NCBI RefSeq assembly: GCF_027912415.1
Contig: NZ_CP115175.1
Coordinates: 2,418,001-2,482,000 of the forward strand
DNA length: 64,000 nucleotides
Reading direction: 5' to 3'
Origin: Homoserinibacter sp. YIM 151385
Lineage (GTDB): Bacteria > Actinomycetota > Actinomycetes > Actinomycetales > Microbacteriaceae
The stretch's first letter is position 1; each line of letters opens with the position of its first letter. The position numbers and the translations under genes are program-made. Shown piece by piece: positions 58,677 to 64,000 of the stretch. The notes below the pieces were generated by a model. The model was not told the origin of the DNA and did no database searches. It saw nothing but the letters and a program-made list of their open reading frames with translations.

Positions 58677-59186
58677 GTGAGCGAGGCGCAGGGCGACTAC
58701 CAGGTCCGGTTCGAGTGGGGCGCGGCGGGGGCGGCGCAGGTGGCGCAGGATGCCGACGTCCTCGTCTGGGTCGACCAGCTCGGCGAGCAGCCCGCCCCCG
58801 AGGCGCCCGCGGGCGTCGCCGTCGTGCACGGCACGATCCAGTCGAGCGCCGCGATCGGCGCCTGGTCGCTCGCGCGGCAGGAGGCCCTCGGCGGCCGCTT
58901 CCGCATCGCGGTCGTCGCGGCGGGGGAGCCGCGCGCCGACGGCAGTCTCCGATTCGCGGTCGAGGACCTCCTCGCGGCGGGCGCGGTCATCGAGGAGATC
59001 GCCGCCCTCGGCATCGACCACCAGTCGCCCGAGGCCGCGGCGGCCGCCTCGGCGCACACGGGGCTCCGCCGGGCGACCCGCCATCTGCTCTCGGCGTCCG
59101 TCACCGCGCGGGCGGCGGGCGGCATCCGGCTCGACCTCGATCCTGTGGATGCGGTCACCGTCCTGCGGGAGTCCGCCCCGGCGTGA
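58677..59186 (+). CDS. 2-phosphosulfolactate phosphatase-family (ComB-like) protein
   Basis: 169 aa from GTG 58677. YQVRFEWGAAGA at the start, then a central FRIAVVAAGEPRADGSLRFA with DLLAAGAVIEEIAALGI, and HLLSASVTARAAGG near the end match the ComB family. True ComB acts in coenzyme M synthesis; actinobacterial homologues lack that pathway, so the substrate is likely different. The protein is shorter than ComB (~230 aa). TAGCCT lies 7 nt before the GTG. Confidence 0.7.
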   Translation: MSEAQGDYQVRFEWGAAGAAQVAQDADVLVWVDQLGEQPAPEAPAGVAVVHGTIQSSAAIGAWSLARQEALGGRFRIAVVAAGEPRADGSLRFAVEDLLAAGAVIEEIAALGIDHQSPEAAAAASAHTGLRRATRHLLSASVTARAAGGIRLDLDPVDAVTVLRESAPA

Positions 59187-59243
59187 TCGGATGAGAATCC
59201 GGCGAGCGCACCGGCGCCGCCCTCACCGAGCACGGAGGTCGTC

Positions 59244-59549
59244 ATGCCCAAGGCCGTCATCAACGGAGTCGTCATCGCGGAGGCGCCCGAGTCGGAGGTC
59301 TTCCACATCGAGGGGAACGTCTACTTCCCGCCGTCGAGCGTGAAGACCGAGCTCCTCAAGGAGAGCCCGACCCCCTACACCTGCCCCTGGAAGGGCGCCT
59401 GCCAGTACTACTCGGTGGACGACGGCGGCACCTGGCTGCAGGACCGCGCCTTCGCCTACCCGGATCTCTACGACGGCGCGGTCGAGCGCGTCGGCGGCGA
59501 CTTCGCCGGCTACATCGTGTTCTGGAAGGAGGTGCAGGTCACCGACTGA
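59244..59549 (+). CDS. DUF427 protein
   Basis: 101 aa. DUF427 signature elements are visible: VYFPPSSVKTELLKES, then TPYTCPWKGACQYYSV and AFAYPDLYDGA. The fold is a compact beta-rich domain of unknown function with a conserved Cys pair (TCPWKGAC). A GGAGG site precedes the ATG. Upstream of the 64-bp palindrome, convergent with the CGNR gene. Confidence 0.82.
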   Translation: MPKAVINGVVIAEAPESEVFHIEGNVYFPPSSVKTELLKESPTPYTCPWKGACQYYSVDDGGTWLQDRAFAYPDLYDGAVERVGGDFAGYIVFWKEVQVTD

Positions 59550-59585
59550 CCTGCCCTCCTCTCACCCGTCCCGCCACGCTCGCCC

Positions 59586-59649
59586 AGATGTGAGTTTTTC
59601 CGCATTCGCACCGAGGATCCTCGGTGCGAATGCGGAAAAACTCACATCT
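59586..59649. repeat. 64-bp perfect palindrome between DUF427 and CGNR genes
   Basis: Every base of 59586-59617 is the complement of its mirror in 59618-59649, centred on GGATCC, with no unpaired loop in DNA form. It lies between convergent genes, and its right end covers the CGNR stop codon (59642-59644). The T-run in GTGAGTTTTTCC could aid termination, but the length far exceeds need. It shares the consensus GTGRGTTTYTCCGCAYTCGC with the 52.2-kb palindrome. Confidence 0.9.
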
Positions 59650-60274
59650 CGGGACGGGATATGACGCGGGCGGCGCGCGCCGCAGCGGCGCGCTCGCGGT
59701 GTGCCCGCACCTTCGCGCGGTTGCCGCAGCGCTGCATCGAGCACCAGCGGCGGTTGCGCGTGCGCGACTCGTCGCGGAACACCAGACGGCAGTCGTCCGC
59801 CTCGCAGCGCCGCAGCCGCCCCTCGTCCTCGCCGAGCACCGCGATCGCATCCCGCGCGAGGCTCGAGAGCGCCTGTGCGACGCGAAGGCGGCCGGCGCCC
59901 GCCTGACGTGCGCCGCCCGGGAGCGCGGGCGGGATGTCGGGCATCGCGGCGTAGAGGTTGAGCGTGTCGACGTCGTCGGGCGCCGGCTCCTCGCCGTCCA
60001 CGACGGCGGTCGCGAGGCGGGAGATCGCGCCGCGCAGCGCGAGCGCGTCGAGGAGCTCGCGCGGGCCCGCATCCTCGGCCGCGAGGCGCGGCTCGCGCTC
60101 GGCGAGCCAGGCGCCGAGGTCGCGCGGCTCGCGGAGGCGCTCCCAGGCGTCGACGCCCAGACCCCGGTCGCCTGTATAGGCGAAGTCGAGGCTCGGCGCG
60201 CCCGCGTCGAAGCGCCAGCGCCGGCCGTCGCCCGAGATGATCCACTGGCCGGGGCCGTCGGAGGGATGTCGCAT
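59642..60274 (-). CDS. CGNR zinc-finger transcriptional regulator
   Basis: 210 aa. The N-terminal ABATE (stress-induced, ligand-binding) domain opens with WRFDAGAPSLDFAYTGD, and the C-terminal zinc finger is CEADDCRLVFRDESRTRNRR followed by WCSMQRCGNRAKVRAHR, the defining CGNR. Such proteins bind DNA and are probably autoregulated. TACATT at 60281-60286 (minus strand) sits 6 nt before the ATG (leaderless), inside a 25-bp inverted repeat that covers the start codon. Confidence 0.82.
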   Translation of the reverse strand: MRHPSDGPGQWIISGDGRRWRFDAGAPSLDFAYTGDRGLGVDAWERLREPRDLGAWLAEREPRLAAEDAGPRELLDALALRGAISRLATAVVDGEEPAPDDVDTLNLYAAMPDIPPALPGGARQAGAGRLRVAQALSSLARDAIAVLGEDEGRLRRCEADDCRLVFRDESRTRNRRWCSMQRCGNRAKVRAHRERAAAARAARVISRPEM

Positions 60275-60297
60275 GTAACCAATGTAGTCAGTTACAT
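60273..60297. promoter_or_regulatory. Inverted-repeat operator overlapping the CGNR start
   Basis: ATGTAAC (60273-60279) and GTTACAT (60291-60297) are perfect 7-bp arms separated by 11 bp. The -10 TACATT and the start codon lie inside, so a bound repressor would block both transcription and entry of a leaderless ribosome. A/T-rich island in GC-rich DNA. The CGNR protein itself is the likeliest binder. Confidence 0.65.
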
Positions 60298-60400
60298 CGC
60301 GACGTCAGGAGTCGCCCAGGACCCCAGCCGGGAGTCGCCGCGCGGCGCACGGTCTGCGTCCACATCGTGCCGACGGGCCCCGATCCGGGCTCGGTCGTCG

Positions 60401-60892
60401 TCATGCGATCAGCGTCGAGCCGCCCTCCGACGAGCGGGAGGCGTCGCGTCGACGCCACTCGATCGCGAGCGCCGGATCGAAGCGCCGCGAGCACTTCGCG
60501 CAGCTGAGCACGCGCGTCGGCTTCCGGTAGCGGTAGTGCTCGTGGCCGTTCGGGCACTCGCCGATCCAGGTCGCGAGCTCGCTCGCGATCGCCCCGTCGT
60601 GGAGGCGGGAGCCGACGTAGCCGAGCTCCGCCGCCGTCTGCTTCCAGCGGGTGCCGTGCCCGGCGCGCGGCCCCGCGATCGCGTGCGCGACCTCGTGCAG
60701 CAGCACCTGGTGGATCTCGTCGTCGTCGAAGCGCCCCGCGAGGTGCCGCGAGACCGTGATCCGCTTGCGCCCGTAGTCGCACTGGCCGGCGCGCGTCTTC
60801 GCGGCGTCGAAGGCGAAGGTCCAGACAGCGGGGTCGAGGTGCAGCCTGATGAGCGCCTCCGCCCAGTGCCGCACGCGGTCCAGCTCTGCCAT
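60401..60892 (-). CDS. SprT-like zinc metalloprotein
   Basis: 163 aa. The metalloprotease motif HEVAH is in IHQVLLHEVAHAIAG (about 71-85), and a zinc-ribbon follows with ECPNGH and VLSCAKCSRRF. SprT/Spartan relatives degrade DNA-protein crosslinks; bacterial SprT function is unclear. Its ATG shares one base with the upstream stop (TGATG), so it is coupled to the sugar dehydrogenase gene. Confidence 0.78.
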   Translation of the reverse strand: MAELDRVRHWAEALIRLHLDPAVWTFAFDAAKTRAGQCDYGRKRITVSRHLAGRFDDDEIHQVLLHEVAHAIAGPRAGHGTRWKQTAAELGYVGSRLHDGAIASELATWIGECPNGHEHYRYRKPTRVLSCAKCSRRFDPALAIEWRRRDASRSSEGGSTLIA

Positions 60893-62022
60893 CAGCCCTC
60901 CCTCGGCGCGTCGAGCCGCACCTCGAGGAGGCGGTCGGCGCCGGGCTCGCCGCCGCGGTCTCCGTTGCTCGTGATGAAGCGGAGCGTCTCGCCGTCCGGC
61001 CCCGGCTGCACGTGCCGGATGCGCCCGAACTCGCCCTCGAACCAGGCGACGGCGGAGACGCTCGACGCATCCTCGCTCGGGGACAGCGCCCAGACGCGCT
61101 CGCCGCGGAGCGCCGCGAGGAAGAGGGTGCCGCGCACCGCCGTCAGCCCGCTCGGGCTCGCCTCCGCGGTCGACCACTGGTGCACGGGGTCGATGAAGCG
61201 CTCGTCGCCGGCCTCGCCCTCGACGACGGGCCAGCCGTAGTCGCCGCCCGGCTCGATCAGGTTGAGCTCATCCCAGGTGTCCTGCCCGAACTCGGCCGCC
61301 CACATCCGGCCCCGGTCGTCCCAGGCGAGGCCCTGCGGGTTCCGGTGCCCCATCGTGTAGACGGGCGAGCCTGGGTCGGGGTTGTCCTCGGGCACGCCGC
61401 CCTGCGGCGTCAGGCGGAGGATCTTGCCGTTGAGGGATGCCGGATCCTGCGAGAGCGCGGTGTCGGAGGCGTCGCCCGTCGTCGCGTACAGCATGCCGTC
61501 GGGCCCGAAGGCGATGCGGCCGCCGTTGTGGTTGCCGGCCTTGCGGATGCCGTCGAGGACCACCTCGGCGGCGGCCGTGTCGAGCTCCGGGGCGCTCGCC
61601 GCGTCGCCGTCGCCGAGCTCGAGCGGCATCCGGATGATCCGGTTGTCCTCGGCGCTCGTGGTGAAGGCGTAGAGCCAGGTGGTCTGCTCGGCCTCGTCCG
61701 TCCAGCGGGCGATGCCGAGCAGGCCGCCCTCGCCGCCGGGCTCGACGCCCGGCACCTCGCCGAGGACGGTCTCCCGGCCCTCCGCGTCGAGGTGCTTCAC
61801 GAGCGCGGTGTCGCGCTCGGAGAGGATCGTCGTGCCGTCGTCGAGCAGCTCGAAGGACCACGGCGTCGTGAGGCCGTCGGTGAGCTCGACGACCTCGCCG
61901 ACCGGGACGCGGCTGTCGGAGTCCGGCGGGAGCTCGGCCGTGCTCGGACTGCAGCCGGCGAGCGCGCCGAGCGCGAGCGCCGCGGCGCCCGCGATCGCGA
62001 TCCGTGCCGTCGTGCGCCTCAT
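60892..62022 (-). CDS. PQQ-dependent sugar dehydrogenase-type lipoprotein
   Basis: 376 aa. A signal peptide ends in the lipobox LGALAGC (Cys24). The beta-propeller of glucose/sorbosone dehydrogenases is shown by LTTPWSFELLDDG, NHNGGRIAFGPDGMLY (about 165-180) and GHRNPQGLAWD (about 224-234), where His/Arg/Asn residues contact PQQ and calcium. It is expected outside the membrane, oxidising an aldose if PQQ is available. GAGAAT lies 6 nt before the ATG. Confidence 0.82.
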   Translation of the reverse strand: MRRTTARIAIAGAAALALGALAGCSPSTAELPPDSDSRVPVGEVVELTDGLTTPWSFELLDDGTTILSERDTALVKHLDAEGRETVLGEVPGVEPGGEGGLLGIARWTDEAEQTTWLYAFTTSAEDNRIIRMPLELGDGDAASAPELDTAAAEVVLDGIRKAGNHNGGRIAFGPDGMLYATTGDASDTALSQDPASLNGKILRLTPQGGVPEDNPDPGSPVYTMGHRNPQGLAWDDRGRMWAAEFGQDTWDELNLIEPGGDYGWPVVEGEAGDERFIDPVHQWSTAEASPSGLTAVRGTLFLAALRGERVWALSPSEDASSVSAVAWFEGEFGRIRHVQPGPDGETLRFITSNGDRGGEPGADRLLEVRLDAPREG

Positions 62023-62122
62023 GCCGTCATTCTCGCCGACGATCCCGCGCTCCGGCCGGGAGCCGCGTCCGCGCCGCATCCCGGGACCCGGTCCTCGCGT
62101 GGCCCGCGCGCGCCACGCCGCG

Positions 62123-62181
62123 GTGAGGGGTCCCATATGACGGATTCCGCGGGGCTGGAGTGGTCATCTGGGACCCCTCAC
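62123..62181. repeat. Intergenic hairpin between spermidine-synthase-like and sugar dehydrogenase genes
   Basis: GTGAGGGGTCCCATATGAC (62123-62141) pairs with GTCATCTGGGACCCCTCAC (62163-62181), 18 of 19 pairs, around a 21-nt loop containing ATTCCGCGGGG. It lies about 100 bp upstream of the sugar-dehydrogenase start and 27 nt after the spermidine-synthase-like stop (minus strand). It may be a terminator, but the 19-bp arms and the GTGAG entry recall the two longer palindromes. Confidence 0.7.
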
Positions 62182-62207
62182 GGAGCGGACGACCGCGGCC
62201 CGCGCGC

Positions 62208-63086
62208 TCAGCCGCCCGAGCCGGGGCGGGTCTGGAAGATGCTCCGCGCGGGCGGCGGCGAGGGGATCGCGGTCTGGTCGGTCGCGATCGGCGCGCCCGC
62301 GATCCAGTCCTCGAGCTCGCGGCCGTGCACGACCTTCGCGGGGTGCGGTCCGCCCGCGAGCAGGCGCGGCATCCACTCGAGCGGGAGCTCGCCGCGGGAG
62401 GCGGCGAAGACGACGTTGCCGAAGCGCCGCCCCTTGAGCAGCTGGGTGTCGGCGAGCGCCGCGACGTCGCGCAGCACGTGCCCGATCGTGGCCGCCTGGC
62501 CGCGCGCGAAGCGGAGTCCGGTGCCGTCGGCGATGTTGACGAGCAGGATGCCGGCCGGCGAGAGCCAGTCGGCGCACTCCGCGTAGAACTCGGCGCTCGT
62601 GACGTGGGCGGGGATGGTGTCGCCCCCGAAGACGTCGACGACGAGGACGTCGACCTGCCCCCGCATCCCCTCGGGCAGCTTCGCGAGGACCTCGCGCGCG
62701 TCGCCGTAGCGGATGCGGATGGAGCCCGAGCGGGGGAGCGGGAGCGCGGTGCGCACGAGCTCGACGAGCGCGGGCTCGAGCTCGACGACCTGCTGGCGGG
62801 AGCCGGGGCGCGTGGCCTCGATGTAGCGCGGGATGGTGAGGGCGCCGGCGCCGAGGTGGACGGCGGTGACGGGGCCCTCGGGGAGCTGGTCGATGACGTG
62901 CCCCATGCGGCGGATGTACTCGAAGAAGAGGTGCGAGGGGTCGTCGAGGTCGACGTGCGACTGGGGCGTGCCGTCGACGACGAGCTCGTAGGCGCCGTCG
63001 CGGAAGCGGTCGGGGCGGATCTCGGCGAGGTACCCGCTCGAGAGGGTCGCCGTGGGGCGCGCCGCCTCGTCTCGCCGTCCGCTCAC
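62208..63086 (-). CDS. Spermidine synthase-like methyltransferase-fold protein
   Basis: 292 aa from GTG 63086. LFFEYIRRMGHVIDQLPEG, then VHLGAGALTIPRYI (about 76-89, Gly-rich SAM-type loop), and VVDVFGGDTIPAHVTS correspond to spermidine-synthase-family regions. The aminopropyl-transfer Asp pair is partly kept, so a polyamine role is possible but many such actinobacterial proteins are uncharacterised. TAGGGT at 63093-63098 lies 6 nt before the GTG (leaderless). Confidence 0.75.
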   Translation of the reverse strand: MSGRRDEAARPTATLSSGYLAEIRPDRFRDGAYELVVDGTPQSHVDLDDPSHLFFEYIRRMGHVIDQLPEGPVTAVHLGAGALTIPRYIEATRPGSRQQVVELEPALVELVRTALPLPRSGSIRIRYGDAREVLAKLPEGMRGQVDVLVVDVFGGDTIPAHVTSAEFYAECADWLSPAGILLVNIADGTGLRFARGQAATIGHVLRDVAALADTQLLKGRRFGNVVFAASRGELPLEWMPRLLAGGPHPAKVVHGRELEDWIAGAPIATDQTAIPSPPPARSIFQTRPGSGG

Positions 63087-63134
63087 GGCACCACCCTAGT
63101 CAGCCCGCACCGACAGGTGACGCGCATCAAAACC

Positions 63135-63163
63135 TTGCATCCGATAGGGATTCGAGGTTCACT
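63135..63163 (+). promoter_or_regulatory. Promoter of the DUF3131 secreted protein
   Basis: TTGCAT (63135-63140) as -35 and TTCACT (63158-63163) as -10, separated by 17 bp. A ribosome-binding site AAGGGAG (63179-63185) follows, 7 nt before ATG 63193. Moderate matches. Confidence 0.45.
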
Positions 63164-63192
63164 GGTGCCACGACGAACAAGGGAGTTCATCC

Positions 63193-64000
63193 ATGCACCG
63201 GCGCATCCCCCTCCTCCTCGGCGCGGCCGTCGCGAGCCTCGCGCTCGCCGTCCCGCCCGCCGCCGCGAGCGCGGCCACGGCATCCCCCGCGTCCCAGGCC
63301 GGCGGCGACCACGACCGCGGCCGCGGCGGCGATCGCGGCCACGACCCCGGCACGGGCAGGGCCGACACCCGCGACCTGACGCGCTGGGCCGCCGACACCT
63401 GGGCCTCGCTCGACGCCATGACCGATCCCCGCACCGGGCTCGCGGCCGACCACATCGACGCCGGGCTCGAGACCCCGAGCGAGTACACGAGCCCGACGAA
63501 CATCGGCGGCTACCTCTGGTCGACCGTCGCCGCGCGCGACGCCGGCATCATCTCGACGCGGGAGGCGCGCGAGCGCATGCGTGCGACCCTCGACTCCCTC
63601 GAGGTCATGGAGCGCCACGAGCCGAGTGGGCAGTTCTACAACTGGTATTCGCCGACGACGCGCGAGAAGCTCACCGAGTGGCCGGGATCGGGCGACCCGC
63701 TGCATCCCTTCCTCTCGACCGTCGACAACGGCTGGCTCGCGGCATCCCTCCGCATCGTCGCCGCCGCCGACCGGAAGCTCGAGCGCCAGGCGACCGGGCT
63801 CTACCGCTCGATGGACTTCTCCTGGTTCCACGACCTCGAGGGCCGGGAGGGCAAGAACCTCAACCGCGGCGGCTTCTGGGTCGAGCAGCCCGGCGAGACC
63901 TGCGCCGAGCCCGGCAACTACGGCGACGACGGGCCGGACGTCTACTACACCTGCCACTGGTACGACACGACCGTGAGCGAGGCGCGCATCGCGACCTACA
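63193..64000 (+). CDS. Secreted DUF3131 protein, 5' part
   Basis: The first 269 codons; the gene runs off the window. A signal peptide with AVASLALAVPPAAASAA ends near residue 33, followed by a His/Arg/Asp-rich linker (GGDHDRGRGGDRGHD). The DUF3131 domain starts near residue 60: TRWAADTWASLDAMTDP, NIGGYLWSTVAARDAGII, FLSTVDNGWLAASLRI and GGFWVEQPG. The fold is a helical toroid seen in putative glucan-active enzymes. It has both SD and a separate promoter, unlike many leaderless neighbours. Confidence 0.8.
   Translation, partial: MHRRIPLLLGAAVASLALAVPPAAASAATASPASQAGGDHDRGRGGDRGHDPGTGRADTRDLTRWAADTWASLDAMTDPRTGLAADHIDAGLETPSEYTSPTNIGGYLWSTVAARDAGIISTREARERMRATLDSLEVMERHEPSGQFYNWYSPTTREKLTEWPGSGDPLHPFLSTVDNGWLAASLRIVAAADRKLERQATGLYRSMDFSWFHDLEGREGKNLNRGGFWVEQPGETCAEPGNYGDDGPDVYYTCHWYDTTVSEARIATY

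Noticed and set aside
1-64000. CRISPR arrays, insertion sequences, prophage structural genes or rRNA.
   Set aside because: No regularly spaced short repeats, transposase-like proteins, capsid/tail genes or rRNA sequence were recognised. The M23-like lysin is the only phage-flavoured gene.

Overview
The window reads as a chromosomal segment of a high-GC Gram-positive actinobacterium, most likely a member of the Microbacteriaceae. This rests on gene content (F420-type luciferase-like oxidoreductase, actinobacterial ArgA, Nei2 next to Lhr, split NHEJ ligase and polymerase, CmtR-like ArsR), strong G/C third-position bias, an actinobacterial LexA box, and many start codons placed exactly 6 nt after a TANNNT -10 hexamer, which indicates leaderless mRNAs. 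No rRNA, CRISPR array, prophage or insertion sequence is visible. One tRNA gene, tRNA-Ser(CGA), is present.

Layout: 0-5.7 kb holds housekeeping genes (aminoglycoside phosphotransferase-like fragment, argA, F420 oxidoreductase, SGNH esterase, TetR, radA). 5.8-8.4 kb has tRNA-Ser, then two overlapping SDR genes divergent from a TetR gene across a 20-bp operator. 8.5-12.3 kb carries a ZIP transporter, a spore-photoproduct-lyase-family radical SAM protein and a CmtR-like ArsR/CDF metal-efflux pair. 12.3-18.4 kb is an iron-siderophore uptake operon (lipoprotein, two FecCD permeases, ATPase, siderophore-interacting reductase) behind a DtxR/IdeR-like box, with a divergent AraC regulator. 19-25.8 kb has a 1,665-aa secreted multidomain carbohydrate-active protein behind a LacI-type operator, a BadF-type kinase and a frameshifted 2H phosphoesterase.

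25.7-29 kb contains a transglutaminase, an Ala-rich membrane protein, and an ArsR plus NAD-binding oxidoreductase cassette flanked by two direct copies of a ~158-bp structured repeat. 29-38.4 kb holds a TetR/MFS efflux pair and a stress-flavoured set: SDRs, Dps, FAD oxidoreductase, SMP-30, GH15 and small acidic proteins. 38-46 kb mixes small membrane proteins, an AbiEi/DUF559 endonuclease, a MacB-like ABC exporter, a LexA-boxed DUF6504 + GIY-YIG operon, a trans-sulfuration enzyme and an M23-like lysin. 46.5-54.4 kb is DNA repair: nei2, lhr, an NHEJ polymerase and an NHEJ ligase. 55-64 kb holds a NUDIX-like protein, a DEAD-box helicase, small conserved proteins, a CGNR regulator, a SprT-like protein, a sugar dehydrogenase lipoprotein, a spermidine-synthase-like protein and the 5' part of a secreted DUF3131 protein.

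The most unusual signals are non-coding. Two long palindromes at 52.2 kb and 59.6 kb share a consensus and differ by substitutions matched on both arms. The direct-repeat pair at 27.1 and 28.8 kb forms large hairpins, and a third hairpin lies at 62.1 kb. The best candidate for an under-described gene system is the SOS-controlled DUF6504/zinc-ribbon GIY-YIG nuclease operon at 42.6-43.5 kb, which lies in a region rich in DNA-repair genes.
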